64,000 nucleotides of DNA from Marinomonas pontica (GCF_026191375.1 NZ_JAODTL010000056.1:17073-81072), one strand, 5' to 3'; positions 1 through 9,764 are shown, counted from the first letter of the stretch. Numbers and translations are program-made. Notes: generated by a model from the letters alone, not told the origin.

Positions 1-702
1 GGGTTCAACTTGATTTCCTATTTGTGGGTCAAGCTTCCAATCGACAGTAAAAAATTCACGTAGAGTGTTTGTTTTTTTGTCGTAAAAGTGTTCTAGCGCT
101 AACGACAGTAGAGAGTGGATGGTCTTTTTGTATTCATCATCCTGCGTGACTTCGTAAGCAGCAATATAGCCTTCTAATAAATGCATGTGCGGGTTTTGGC
201 GGCGAATTTGTGTGTCGTCAACCGGGTAGGTTTCGTAAAATCCACCTGCTTCAGATTGCATTTTTTCGTGCAGAAAGCGGTGGGTTTTCTTCATGTAAGA
301 TAAGGCTCTATCGTCCTGTGTTACCTTGTAATAATGGCTAAAAGACAACAAGACAAAGGCAATGGCGTAAGCGTCAGATTGCGTGTCTTTTGTCGAGAGG
401 TCATCGTTTAAAGAAAAGATCCAGCGTTCGTTCACAAAGTAGCGGGTGATTATGAAACGAAAAAGAGGCTCGAGTCTTTCATGCAGTTCGTCAGATGGCT
501 GAATTTGGCAGGCATGACTGAATGTGTATAGCTGTCTGCACTGTGTGAGTAGGCGAATTCGTCCTGCAGGGTTATTCGACCACTCATGGGTCATGCTTTC
601 GTAGCTGAAACCAAAATCTTTGTTAATGCCATACGCAGCCCAGTTTTTAAGCAGCTTTTGAAAAACAAACGAGTGGCAAATAGGAATGGTTGATTCCAGC
701 AT
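1..702 (-). CDS. AGE-family epimerase/isomerase (N-acylglucosamine 2-epimerase type), partial
   Basis: An open minus-strand frame runs from an ATG at 702 off the left edge, giving the first 234 residues. It encodes a helical protein with many aromatic residues; the Asn-Pro-His-Met-His-Leu-Leu-Glu motif near residue 178 is typical of the AGE superfamily (acylglucosamine 2-epimerase, cellobiose epimerase, YihS-like aldose-ketose isomerases), where such His and Glu residues line the alpha6/alpha6-barrel active site. These enzymes interconvert free sugars in the cytosol. The family call is fairly safe, but the substrate cannot be fixed, and the C-terminal half with the remaining catalytic His lies outside the window. 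It is divergent from hldE with about 100 bp between the two starts. Confidence 0.72.
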   Translation of the reverse strand, partial: MLESTIPICHSFVFQKLLKNWAAYGINKDFGFSYESMTHEWSNNPAGRIRLLTQCRQLYTFSHACQIQPSDELHERLEPLFRFIITRYFVNERWIFSLNDDLSTKDTQSDAYAIAFVLLSFSHYYKVTQDDRALSYMKKTHRFLHEKMQSEAGGFYETYPVDDTQIRRQNPHMHLLEGYIAAYEVTQDDEYKKTIHSLLSLALEHFYDKKTNTLREFFTVDWKLDPQIGNQVEP

Positions 703-800
703 ACGGTAAATAGCCTTATTTCATGTGATATTGAGTATGTCCAACTTGACTGAGGAGTATGATAAGATGGCGGCTTTCAAAAATCGATTATTATGTGGCT

Positions 801-2228
801 ATGAACTCTTCATATTTGAATTTTAATGATAAACATATTCTCGTCGTTGGGGATGTGATGTTGGATCGTTACTGGCATGGTGGTACCTCCCGTATCTCTC
901 CTGAGGCGCCTGTTCAAGTAGTGAAAGTATCGAACATAGAAGATCGCCCTGGCGGTGCCGCTAACGTCGCATTAGGGTTGGCTAAGCTTGGCGTGAAAGT
1001 AACTTTGATTGGTGTGGTTGGTGAAGATGATAATGCCAAAGTACTAGAACACAGCCTTGAGGCAAGCGGCGTTACTTGTCATTTTGTTCGTTCTGCCTCT
1101 TTACCAACAATTACCAAATTGCGTGTAATGAGTCGCCATCAGCAATTGATTCGTTTAGATTTTGAAGAGCATGAGTACAGTTTAACTCAGAATGAAGCTG
1201 TGGCTAATATGGTTGAGAGCGTTCTCCCTGATGCTGATGCCGTCATCTTTTCTGATTACAATAAAGGTTGTCTGAATGATGTTCAGACGTTAATTAAGTA
1301 TGCGAATGAGGCCAATATTCCAAGCTTTGTTGACCCAAAAGGAGAGGACTTTTCAATTTATCAGGGTGCAACACTGGTAAAGCCTAATTTTGTTGAATTC
1401 GAAACCATTGTTGGTCAGTGTGCGTCAGATGCCGATGTGCAGCAAAAGGGCGAGCTCCTTAGGCAGCAATTTGGTTGGGAGGCTTTATTAGTTACTCGCG
1501 GTGAAGATGGGCTTGTATTATTTGAGAGCAGTAAATCTCCCTTTTCACTTGCCACATCCGCTAAAGAAGTTTATGACGTGACAGGCGCAGGAGATACGGT
1601 TATTGCCGTGTTAACTGCGGTGTTTGTGACGAGTAAGCGGTTCACGGATGCGGTTGAATACGCTAATCAGGCGGCTGGCTTTGTGGTAGGAAAACTCGGA
1701 ACGGCTTTTATAACGGCCGATCAGTTAGCGGCGATTATGTATCAGCGTTCTCATTCAACAAATTTCGGTGTATTGCCGCCTTCCGAATTGTTAGAGCAGG
1801 TGAAGCTGGCCCAAATGAATGGAGAGCGGGTAGTTTTTACCAACGGTTGCTTTGATATTATTCATCCAGGTCATATTGCTTATATGAAGCAGGCAAAGGG
1901 GCTTGGTGATCGACTAATCGTCGCTGTAAACACAGACGCATCGGTAAAGCGCTTAAAGGGTGAAAAGCGTCCCATTAATGATTTGGTTCATCGCATGTCC
2001 GTTCTTGAAGGTGTTGGCGCTATTGATTGGGTGACATGGTTTGATGAAGACACGCCGAAAGAAATAATTGAATATTTAACGCCTGATGTATTGGTGAAGG
2101 GTGGGGATTACACGATTAATACCATAGTTGGTGCTGATCATGTCCTAGCCCATGGCGGGGAAGTGAAGGTCTTAACTTTTGTTGATGGCTATTCGACTAC
2201 AGCTATTATTAAAAAAGCGAATTTGTAA
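801..2228 (+). CDS. hldE: bifunctional heptose-7-phosphate kinase / heptose-1-phosphate adenylyltransferase
   Basis: HldE makes ADP-heptose for the LPS inner core. The N-terminal ribokinase-like (PfkB) domain phosphorylates D-glycero-beta-D-manno-heptose 7-phosphate, and the C-terminal nucleotidyltransferase adds AMP. Visible motifs are Val-Gly-Asp-Val-Met-Leu-Asp-Arg-Tyr at the N terminus, Arg-Pro-Gly-Gly-Ala-Ala-Asn, the kinase anion-hole/catalytic motif D259-V-T-G-A-G-D265, and H355-P-G-H358 of the cytidylyltransferase-like domain. The frame is open from 759, but starting at ATG 801 gives 475 residues and the usual family N terminus (E. coli protein 477 residues); neither start has a strong Shine-Dalgarno. 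The stop directly abuts the msbA ATG, so it heads an LPS operon hldE-msbA-waaA. Confidence 0.95.
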   Translation: MNSSYLNFNDKHILVVGDVMLDRYWHGGTSRISPEAPVQVVKVSNIEDRPGGAANVALGLAKLGVKVTLIGVVGEDDNAKVLEHSLEASGVTCHFVRSASLPTITKLRVMSRHQQLIRLDFEEHEYSLTQNEAVANMVESVLPDADAVIFSDYNKGCLNDVQTLIKYANEANIPSFVDPKGEDFSIYQGATLVKPNFVEFETIVGQCASDADVQQKGELLRQQFGWEALLVTRGEDGLVLFESSKSPFSLATSAKEVYDVTGAGDTVIAVLTAVFVTSKRFTDAVEYANQAAGFVVGKLGTAFITADQLAAIMYQRSHSTNFGVLPPSELLEQVKLAQMNGERVVFTNGCFDIIHPGHIAYMKQAKGLGDRLIVAVNTDASVKRLKGEKRPINDLVHRMSVLEGVGAIDWVTWFDEDTPKEIIEYLTPDVLVKGGDYTINTIVGADHVLAHGGEVKVLTFVDGYSTTAIIKKANL

Positions 2229-4019
2229 ATGCAAGAAAACGACAGTGTTGAAAAAGAAACGTCTTCTATTAAAGAGCCTGCTACTGGGATGCAAACCTAT
2301 TTTCGTTTGTTGACGTATGTTCGCTCTTCCTGGGGATATTTGCTGTTAAGTATTATTGGCTATGTTATTTACGCAGCAATGGAGCCAGCATTAGCCGCAT
2401 TATTGAAACACATGGTGGATGTGGTATCCGAAGGGAAAATCACCGAAAGTCGATTAGTGATACCTTCTGCTATTTTAGGTATTTTTATTTTGCGAGGAGT
2501 TGGGACTTTTTTGGGCAGCTATTTTATGGCAAAAGTTGCGAACAATGTTGTGTTTGATTTACGAACCAGCATGTTCAATAAATTAGTGTTATTGCCTTCT
2601 AGTTACTACCATTCTACTCCCACAGGCCGCTTATTAGCTAAGCTAACTTACAACACAGAGCAGGTTATTGGGTCTATCACGCAAGCTATCCGAATTTTGT
2701 TGCGTGAAGGAATGACTGTTGTTGGTTTGTTAGGTTATATGATCTACATGAATTGGCGATTAACGCTATTATTTTTATTAGTGGTTCCCCTAATTGGTTT
2801 GGTGGTTTCTTATGCCTCTAAGCGTTTTCGTCGACTAAGCGCTCGCATTCAGAATGCGATGGGCGGTGTGACTGACGTGGCTTCTGAAGCGATTAAAGGC
2901 CATGAGGTCGTTAAAATATTTGGTGGAAGTCAATATGAAATAGAGCGTTTTCACAAAGCGGCCGCTGAAAATAGACGCTCACAGTTGAAAATGGAAAAAA
3001 CCAAAGCGCTAAACGTGCCCATTGTGCAATTTATTCTCGCATCGGCAATGGCCATTTTGATTTGGTTTGCCTTAAGTCCTTCAATTAGCTCGAACATGAC
3101 GTCTGGGGACTTTATTGCCTTTATTACAGCGGCTGGCATGCTGGGTAAGCCCATTCGCCAGTTGACGGATGTGAACAGTATTTTGCAAAAAGGGATAGCG
3201 GCTTCTTATAGTATCTTTGAGTTTCTAGATATGCAGGAAGAGGTCGATAAAGGCGGGATTTCTATTGACCGTTTAAAAGGCGATATAGAATGGCAATCCA
3301 TGTCTTTTCAATATCCAGGTGCTGATAAGCCAGCTTTGAAGAACATAACATTGAATTTGCCCGCTGGGAAAACGCTGGCTTTGGTTGGTCGTTCTGGCAG
3401 TGGGAAGTCCACGATGGCGAATTTGATTCCTCGATTCTATGACTTTGGTGAAGGCGACATTAAGATTGATGGCGTTTCACTTGCCGATTATAAATTGACG
3501 GAACTACGCTCCAACATCGCTTTGGTGAATCAGCAAGTGGTGCTGTTTAACGGAACGATTCGCGACAATATCGCTTATGGCGGCCTAAATGGTGTGAGTG
3601 ATGATGATGTTGTAGCCGCGGCACAAGCCGCCAATGCCTGGGGATTCATTCAGGAACTTGATCATGGCTTAGATACCATGGTTGGTGAAAACGGCGTATT
3701 GCTTTCTGGCGGTCAGCGTCAGCGTATCGCTATTGCTCGAGCAATACTGAAAAACTCACCCATTTTGATTTTGGATGAAGCGACATCCGCGTTGGACACC
3801 GAGTCAGAGCGCGCTATTCAAACAGCACTGGAAAATTTAATGGTTAATCGAACGACCATTGCTATTGCGCATCGACTATCAACCATTGAAAACGCAGATA
3901 TTATCGCCGTTGTGGATCATGGTGAGATCATTGAGCAAGGCTCTCACAGTGAATTGTTGGCGATGAATGGGGCCTATGCACAACTTCATAATCAGCAGTT
4001 TAGTGAGACGTCCGCGTAG
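2229..4019 (+). CDS. msbA: lipid A export ATP-binding/permease protein MsbA
   Basis: A half-size ABC exporter of 596 residues that flips lipid A-core across the inner membrane as a homodimer. The first ~330 residues carry six membrane segments. The nucleotide-binding domain follows with Walker A G387-R-S-G-S-G-K-S-T, signature LSGGQRQR around residue 492, Walker B LILDEATSALD around residue 513, and a switch His in IAHRLST. Length and motifs are normal for MsbA. The ATG follows the hldE stop with no gap and waaA starts two bases after the msbA stop, so translation is likely coupled. The neighbours, heptose activation and Kdo transfer, support the lipid A role over a generic drug exporter. Confidence 0.95.
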   Translation: MQENDSVEKETSSIKEPATGMQTYFRLLTYVRSSWGYLLLSIIGYVIYAAMEPALAALLKHMVDVVSEGKITESRLVIPSAILGIFILRGVGTFLGSYFMAKVANNVVFDLRTSMFNKLVLLPSSYYHSTPTGRLLAKLTYNTEQVIGSITQAIRILLREGMTVVGLLGYMIYMNWRLTLLFLLVVPLIGLVVSYASKRFRRLSARIQNAMGGVTDVASEAIKGHEVVKIFGGSQYEIERFHKAAAENRRSQLKMEKTKALNVPIVQFILASAMAILIWFALSPSISSNMTSGDFIAFITAAGMLGKPIRQLTDVNSILQKGIAASYSIFEFLDMQEEVDKGGISIDRLKGDIEWQSMSFQYPGADKPALKNITLNLPAGKTLALVGRSGSGKSTMANLIPRFYDFGEGDIKIDGVSLADYKLTELRSNIALVNQQVVLFNGTIRDNIAYGGLNGVSDDDVVAAAQAANAWGFIQELDHGLDTMVGENGVLLSGGQRQRIAIARAILKNSPILILDEATSALDTESERAIQTALENLMVNRTTIAIAHRLSTIENADIIAVVDHGEIIEQGSHSELLAMNGAYAQLHNQQFSETSA

Positions 4020-4021
4020 TT

Positions 4022-5248
4022 ATGTGGCTTTATCGTATTCTAATCGCGCTATTAACGCCGTTGATTTTGTTAAAAGTCCGGCGTTTTAAAAAAGATTATG
4101 CGAATTATCGGGCGAAAGAAGCATTTGGTTTATGGCCCACCGTTGACGCGGATTTGTGGATTCATTGTGCGTCTGTTGGTGAGGTATTGGCTGTGCGGCC
4201 ATTGGTGTCGCAATGGCAAGAGAAATATCCCTCTCATCGGTTGTTGATAACGACTATGACTCCAACGGGCGCTGAGCAAGTGGCGAAAACCTTTCCATTT
4301 GCCCAACACCGCTATTTGCCAATGGACTGGCGTTTCAGTGTTAAAAGAGCGCTAAACGCAATGTCCTGTAAGCATCTTCTGGTTGTCGAGACTGAACTTT
4401 GGCCTAATTTGTTACAGCAAGCAAAGCGTCGAGGTTTACGAGTGGATGTGGTGAATGCGCGTTTGAGTGAGCGATCTTTTCTACGGTATCAAAAGTTTTC
4501 GACTATTTCTCGTTCGCTGTTCGCATTACCCGATTGTTTCTTAGCCCATGCACAAGCAGACGCTGTTCGCTTTGAAGCGTTGGGTGCAAAAAAAGTTATG
4601 GTGATAGGCAGTATTAAGTTTGATCTTGTCGTGCCACCAGGTGTTCTTGAGTCGAATTGGCGTCGTCAGCTTGGATCTCGTTTTGTTTGGGTGGGTGCAA
4701 GTACTCATCAAGGCGAAGATGAAATGCTCTTACGTACTCATGCTGAACTCATGAAAAAGTACCCTGAGGCGCTATTGATACTGGTGCCTCGTCATCCAGA
4801 GCGTTTTGATGCCGTAAAAACCTTGGCTATGCAATCATTCGATAGGGTTGCGCTTCGAAGTCAGGTGCCGCTGGATCAGTGGTCTGAGTCTGATGTCATC
4901 ATAGGTGACTCAATGGGGGAGTTAATGAATTATTATCAAGCATCTGATCTCGCTTTCGTGGGAGGAAGTTTGATAAAGCGAGGTGGGCATAATCCGATTG
5001 AACCGGCCTTGCTAGGTAAAGCCATTCTAGTGGGGCCGTACACGTTTAATTTTACGGATATTACCGATCAGTTATTGCAAGTCAATGGTGCCATTCGGTG
5101 TCAAGATGAGGTACAGCTTGAAAAAGTGGTAGTGGATTTGGCGGGACAGTCTTCTCAACGCTTTAGGCTAGGTCAGACGGCACTGCGTTTTGCAGAAAAA
5201 AACCAAGGTGCTGTCACAAGGGTGCTTGCCGAAATAGACTTCCGTTAA
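4022..5248 (+). CDS. waaA: 3-deoxy-D-manno-octulosonic acid (Kdo) transferase
   Basis: WaaA (KdtA) transfers Kdo from CMP-Kdo to lipid IVA at the cytoplasmic face of the inner membrane. The 408 residues begin with one hydrophobic anchor (about residues 3-18), followed by a GT30-type N-terminal domain with the ASVGEV motif holding the catalytic Glu, then TTMTPTGAEQV. The C-terminal half has the CMP-sugar-binding stretch ending in GGHNPIEPALLGK. Length fits the family (about 420 residues). It sits two bases behind msbA and closes the operon; the -35 element of the next transcription unit overlaps its last codons. Confidence 0.95.
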   Translation: MWLYRILIALLTPLILLKVRRFKKDYANYRAKEAFGLWPTVDADLWIHCASVGEVLAVRPLVSQWQEKYPSHRLLITTMTPTGAEQVAKTFPFAQHRYLPMDWRFSVKRALNAMSCKHLLVVETELWPNLLQQAKRRGLRVDVVNARLSERSFLRYQKFSTISRSLFALPDCFLAHAQADAVRFEALGAKKVMVIGSIKFDLVVPPGVLESNWRRQLGSRFVWVGASTHQGEDEMLLRTHAELMKKYPEALLILVPRHPERFDAVKTLAMQSFDRVALRSQVPLDQWSESDVIIGDSMGELMNYYQASDLAFVGGSLIKRGGHNPIEPALLGKAILVGPYTFNFTDITDQLLQVNGAIRCQDEVQLEKVVVDLAGQSSQRFRLGQTALRFAEKNQGAVTRVLAEIDFR

Positions 5249-5263
5249 ACGACTCCTTACAAT
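5235..5263 (+). promoter_or_regulatory. sigma-70 promoter for thiBPQ
   Basis: TAGACT (5235-5240), a 17-base spacer, and TACAAT (5258-5263). The predicted transcription start, about 5270, lies just before the first paired bases of the TPP riboswitch, as expected for a riboswitch-led transcript. The -35 overlaps the end of waaA. Confidence 0.6.
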
Positions 5264-5274
5264 AGACGCTCATT

Positions 5275-5379
5275 ATCTCATGGGGTGTTTTGGCATTGAC
5301 TCAATGCTAGGGCTGAGAAGCGGATTTTCTGCTAACCCACCGAACCTGATCCAGATCATGCTGGCGTAGGAATCGAGAT
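5275..5379 (+). promoter_or_regulatory. TPP riboswitch (THI element)
   Basis: The conserved core pieces are present: CTGAGA at 5313-5318 (pyrimidine-sensing arm) and the ACCTGATC...TGCTGGCGTAGGAA block at 5344-5373 (pyrophosphate-sensing arm). The outer helix P1 is formed by ATCTC (5275-5279) with GAGAT (5375-5379). It precedes a thiamine ABC transporter, the standard gene set for this aptamer. No U-tract terminator follows, so sequestering the AGGAG at 5457-5461 ahead of the thiB start is the more likely mechanism; that part is inference. Confidence 0.95.
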
Positions 5380-5468
5380 AGCAAGTTGAACGGCTAAAAA
5401 AATCTAGCTCAAAATACACTGCTTGCCATTTCCCCTGTACGCCGCTCACTTATTTTAGGAGCGACACT

Positions 5469-6482
5469 TTGAAACTACTTTCGTTACCCTCTTCCTTGCC
5501 TGCGGCTGTTATGGCGCTTGGCGTTATTTTTTCGCCTGCTGTTTTAGCGACTAACACCCTTAATGTGTATACCTATGATTCCTTTGCTTCCGACTGGGGG
5601 CCGGGCCCTAAGATTAAAGCAAACTTTGAACAAGAGTGTGAGTGCGAATTGAATTTTGTCGCACTGGATTCTTCTGTTGGTATTTTGTCTCGCGCGCAAT
5701 TAGAAGGCAAATCGTCACAAGCGGATGTGCTTCTAGGGTTAGATCTCAACCTGATGGAAGCAGCAAAGCAAACGGGCTTATTAGTGGATCATGCTGTTGA
5801 TACGTCTGCCGTGACGATTTCGGGTGGGTGGACGGATAAAGTCTTTGTGCCATTCGACCAAGGCCACTTTGCCTTTATTTACAACTCTGAGACACTGAAA
5901 AATCCGCCAACTAGCTTGAAAGAGGTGGTGGACAATCAAAATTTACGTGTTATTTATCAGGATCCTCGTACCAGTACACCTGGGCTGGGTTTGTTGTTAT
6001 GGATGAAATCTGTTTATGGGGATAACGCGGCCGATGCTTGGGAGCGACTCGCTTCACATACGGTAACCGTTACTAAAGGTTGGTCTGATGCCTACGGCTT
6101 GTTTTTGAAAGGCGAGGCGGATGTGGTATTGAGTTACACGACGTCACCTGCGTATCACATTGTGGCGGAAGGGGATAACAAGTATAAGGCTGTAATGGCC
6201 AGTGAAGGCCTTTACCCGCAAATTGAAGTGGCGGCAATGATGAAAGATGCACCCCATCCAGCTTTAGCGAAACAGTTTATGCAGTTTATTTTACAGCCAG
6301 GTTTCCAATCAACGGTGGCAACGGGCAATTGGATGTTGCCCGTCGTGAAGCTAGATGAAAAATTACCGGCCGCATTTGATGGTGCTTTAAAGCCAACAAA
6401 GAACCTTGTCTTGCCAGCAAAAGACGTAGCAACACATCGTAAAGCTTGGGTCGACGAGTGGCTAAATGCTACAACTCGATAA
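5469..6482 (+). CDS. thiB: thiamine ABC transporter, periplasmic thiamine/TPP-binding protein
   Basis: ThiB (TbpA) captures thiamine, TMP or TPP in the periplasm and delivers it to ThiPQ. The protein has 337 residues with a signal peptide (Lys-Leu-Leu start, hydrophobic core, cleavage after ...SPAVLA near residue 27), followed by LNVYTYDSF, the usual N terminus of mature ThiB. The start is a TTG at 5469 placed seven bases after AGGAG; no ATG fits. The weak start, strong SD and upstream TPP riboswitch agree with translational control. Its 3' end overlaps the start region of thiP. Confidence 0.93.
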   Translation: MKLLSLPSSLPAAVMALGVIFSPAVLATNTLNVYTYDSFASDWGPGPKIKANFEQECECELNFVALDSSVGILSRAQLEGKSSQADVLLGLDLNLMEAAKQTGLLVDHAVDTSAVTISGGWTDKVFVPFDQGHFAFIYNSETLKNPPTSLKEVVDNQNLRVIYQDPRTSTPGLGLLLWMKSVYGDNAADAWERLASHTVTVTKGWSDAYGLFLKGEADVVLSYTTSPAYHIVAEGDNKYKAVMASEGLYPQIEVAAMMKDAPHPALAKQFMQFILQPGFQSTVATGNWMLPVVKLDEKLPAAFDGALKPTKNLVLPAKDVATHRKAWVDEWLNATTR

Positions 6483-8100
6483 TAGTCGTTAAGTTGCTTT
6501 CTTTTCGAGCAGTAAAAGGGTTGTGGCCAGCGCTATTGGGTGTTGGCTTTTTCCTGATAATGGGAGCTGCCAGCTTGGCGGCTCTTTTGCGTTATAGTGA
6601 ATTACATTCTTGGCTTGGCTACATGCAGCAACCCTATCTGTGGCGAGTTGTACGTTTCTCTCTGTGTCAAGCATTACTAAGCAGCGGAATTAGCCTGCTT
6701 ATTGCTATTCCAGTTGCGTCTTGCCTAATACACCGCCAGTTCTATGGGCGATCTTTGTTATTGCAGCTATTTTCCGTCTCTATGGTAGTGCCAACCATTG
6801 TGGCGATTTTGGGCTTGGTGGTGGTATACGGCCGAAGCGGTTGGCTAAGCAGTCTATTTGGTGTCCAAATCCCTCTGTATGGCTTGCTGGGTATACTGTT
6901 GGCGCATGTGTTTTTTAATATGCCATTGGCGGTACGACTGTTGATGCAGGGTTATGATTTGATACCTGCAGGCCAGTGGCGCCAAGCTTCACAGTTGGGT
7001 TTTTCCCGTTGGAATGCGTTTCGTTTGATTGAGTGGCATTATCTTAAGAAGGTTTTGCCAGGCGCGTTTGTGCTTATTTTTATGTTGTGTTTTTCGAGTT
7101 TTGCGGTGGTATTGAGCCTGGGGGTGGACCCAAATTTAGTACGCTGGAAGTGGCTATTTATCAGGCGCTGAGGTTTGAATTTGATTTAAATAAAGCCAGC
7201 TTTTTGGCGCTGTTGCAGGTGCTGATATGTACTTTATTTGCGGTTATTGTGTATCGACTTGCGCCGGTTAATCGACAAGATATGAGCTTATTGTCGATAA
7301 AAAGTTATGCGTTAAAAGACTCATTTTTGTCAAAAATCGGGGATGCTATTGCATTGCTGTGTGCGTTTGTTTTGGTGATTCCTCCTTTTTTGGCCATTTT
7401 TGATCCGATGTTTTCGCCTATTTTTCTTCAAGCGCTGCAATCAAAAGCATTGTGGAATGCCGTTTTTGTGTCATTACAAATAGCCATTCCGGCCGCTATG
7501 GTGAGTCTTTTTCTTGGTGTGAGCTTTGGCGTGCTGGCACGGTTCTGTATGGCGAGACAATACCTGCATATCTTGCCTAGCAAACTCGAACATCTAGGAA
7601 ACATGATTTTAATGGTGCCAGGTTTAGTGATCGCCACTGGTTTGTTTTTGTTTTTACGCGATCTTGGTTGGGGGTTAGGATCCAGTTACTGGGTGGTGGT
7701 TTGGGTCAATGCGGTGATGGCGTTGCCGTTTGTATTGCGTGCTCTTATGCCAATGATGTACCAACAAGAGCGCCGTTTTAGAAATTTGTATTTAAGTCTA
7801 GGTGTCCGTGCGGGGTCTCGATGGCGTCTGGAATGGCCTTTGCTGCGCCCAAGTATTGCACAGGCGTTTGGTTATGCATTATTGCTTTCCCTTGGGGACA
7901 TGGGGGTGATTGCCTTGTTTGGTAGTCAGGGCTTGGTGTCGTTGCCCTTGTATTTGTTTCAACTAATCGGCTCGTATCAACTCGAAGAGGGAGCCTGTGT
8001 GGCTGTTGTGTTGATCTTGCTTTGTTTGGCCCTGTTTTTTTGTTCATCCTTTTTTATTGGTGGCCGAAAAGCAATAGGAGCGTTGCATGCTAGAAATTAA
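6446..8100 (+). pseudogene. thiP: thiamine ABC transporter permease ThiP, frame-broken as sequenced
   Basis: ThiP is a fused double permease of roughly 535 residues. The first frame (from 6446, or GTG 6458 or TTG 6494) reads through the first permease domain to ...FAVVLSLG and then into nonsense ending at 7171. The conserved continuation GGPKFSTLEVAIYQALRF follows in the next frame, open to 8100. One extra G in the GGGGG run at 7120-7124 restores a complete, normal ThiP with both membrane domains and EAA-type loops. Everything else is intact, so a sequencing indel is more likely than real decay. It overlaps thiB upstream and thiQ by 14 bases downstream. Confidence 0.88.
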
Positions 8101-8797
8101 CCTGCAGTATGACTGGGAAAACTTTCACGCACACTATTGTGTGGGGATTTCGAAAGGCGTCACCACGTTGCTTGGTGGCAGTGGCGAAGGAAAAAGTACG
8201 CTGTTGCATTTACTGGGTGGTTTTTTAGATGGCCGTGGGGAATTGCGGTTTCATGAAGAATCATTGTTGTCGTTGCCAGCTTATGAGAGACCTATTTCAA
8301 CCTTGTTTCAGAGCGATAATTTGTTTCCTCAGTTGACCGTCTTTGACAATGTCGCCATTGGCTTATCGCCTTCTTTGGCGTTGACGGCCGATCAAAAAGA
8401 CAAGGTGCTTTGGGCATTAGAGAAAACGCAGCTTGCTGATAAGGCTGATCGATTTCCACAGGCACTGTCTGGAGGACAAGCTCAGCGTGTGGCGATTGCT
8501 CGAGTGTTGGTTCGTAGGAAGCCTATTTTGCTATTGGATGAGCCATTTAGTGCGTTGGATCCCGCTTTACGTGAAGAGATGTTGTATCTGGTGAATGATG
8601 TAACGTTAGAGTTGGGATTGACTACCTTATTGGTGTCGCATTTGCCGCAAGAAGCGAGTTTGGTTGGCGGGCGAGTTTTGCTCATAGAGCATGGTCGAGT
8701 CGCGGCCCATGAGTCCGTGTCCGTTTTATCTCAGGATGTGGCTCATCCGCTTTTTTCGCATTATCTTGGCGCTTCTAATCGTTCGACAAACCCTTGA
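8087..8797 (+). CDS. thiQ: thiamine ABC transporter ATP-binding protein
   Basis: A 236-residue ABC ATPase that energises thiamine uptake through ThiP. Visible are Walker A GGSGEGKST near residue 31, the Q-loop in FQSDNLFPQLTV, signature LSGGQAQR near residue 127, and Walker B LLLDEPFSALDP. The ATG at 8087 is preceded by AGGAG and lies inside the 3' end of thiP. Length and order (thiB-thiP-thiQ) match the E. coli operon. No clear terminator is seen after it. Confidence 0.93.
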   Translation: MLEINLQYDWENFHAHYCVGISKGVTTLLGGSGEGKSTLLHLLGGFLDGRGELRFHEESLLSLPAYERPISTLFQSDNLFPQLTVFDNVAIGLSPSLALTADQKDKVLWALEKTQLADKADRFPQALSGGQAQRVAIARVLVRRKPILLLDEPFSALDPALREEMLYLVNDVTLELGLTTLLVSHLPQEASLVGGRVLLIEHGRVAAHESVSVLSQDVAHPLFSHYLGASNRSTNP

Positions 8798-8918
8798 TAT
8801 TGCGTTACATATCACTTGAATGGTGGGCGTTGATATAACGGTCACTTTATCTTCCCAACTTTGTATTTAAAGAGCGCTGTGTGTCAGACGATAATGAGTT
8901 AGTAAAAAAGGGATTGTC

Positions 8919-9746
8919 ATGACAATCGCTTATGCGTTTGTTATGTCATTAACAGCGCTAGCTGCCAAGCAAGCTCAAACTATGATTGCGGTCTCTACGT
9001 TGGTTTTTTGGCAGAGCGTGTTTTGCGCTTTGATTCTGCTTCCTCAAATGCGTGGGCGCTGGCAGAAGCGGCCACTATCTGTTTGGAAAATCCATTTTCT
9101 ACGCAGCTTCGGTGGCTTTGTTGGTTTTCTGTTTTATTACTGGTCCTTGAATCATATTCCTTTAGTTGAGGCGTCATTGTTGCGCACTTGTGCTCCTTTG
9201 TGTGTGCCTTTTGTGGTGCTGATATTGCATCGTGTACGGATTCCAAAGGCGCGTTGGTTGCCTTTAATAGTAGGCTTTGTAGGAGTGGCGTTTGTGATTC
9301 AGCCGACCCCTGCGCATTTAAATCCTTGGCATCTTGTTGGTTTTGTTTCTGCTGTCGGTTTGGCGTTGTCGATGGTGACAACGCGCATGTTATCGCAGCA
9401 AGTGTCTGGTCAAGAGACGTTGTTTGTGTATTTTTTTGTGTCGACGCTTCTTTCTCTTCCCTTGGTGTTTTTGCAAGGAGATTCTTTACGATTGCCTATG
9501 GATGTCTGGCCATGGGTTGGTGTAGTAACGGCGACTTTGTATGTGGGGATGTATCTGTATAATTTGGCGTACACCTATGCCCCAGCCAGTGTGGTGTCGC
9601 CGGTAAGTTATGTGGGTGTTGTGTTCAGTGGTTTTTGGGGGTGGGCTGTCTGGGGGCATGTGCCGGATGTCTTCGCCATTCTGGGAATGCTGTGTATTTT
9701 TTCAAGTATTCTAATCAGTACCCGAATGGCGCGTAATCGAGGTTAA
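8919..9746 (+). CDS. EamA/DMT-superfamily transporter
   Basis: A 275-residue inner-membrane protein with about ten hydrophobic segments arranged as two EamA repeats, the fold of drug/metabolite exporters. Substrate unknown. As annotated, the protein starts right inside the first membrane segment, which is unusual. The preceding bases read in another frame from a GTG at 8881 (after AAAGAG) as VSDDNELVKK, and one extra A in the A6 run at 8904-8909 would fuse that stretch to this ORF. The true start may therefore be 8881 with an indel. It is convergent with the EamA gene ending at 9765. Confidence 0.8.
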   Translation: MTIAYAFVMSLTALAAKQAQTMIAVSTLVFWQSVFCALILLPQMRGRWQKRPLSVWKIHFLRSFGGFVGFLFYYWSLNHIPLVEASLLRTCAPLCVPFVVLILHRVRIPKARWLPLIVGFVGVAFVIQPTPAHLNPWHLVGFVSAVGLALSMVTTRMLSQQVSGQETLFVYFFVSTLLSLPLVFLQGDSLRLPMDVWPWVGVVTATLYVGMYLYNLAYTYAPASVVSPVSYVGVVFSGFWGWAVWGHVPDVFAILGMLCIFSSILISTRMARNRG

Positions 9747-9764
9747 GTGTTTTGTGGACGCTTT

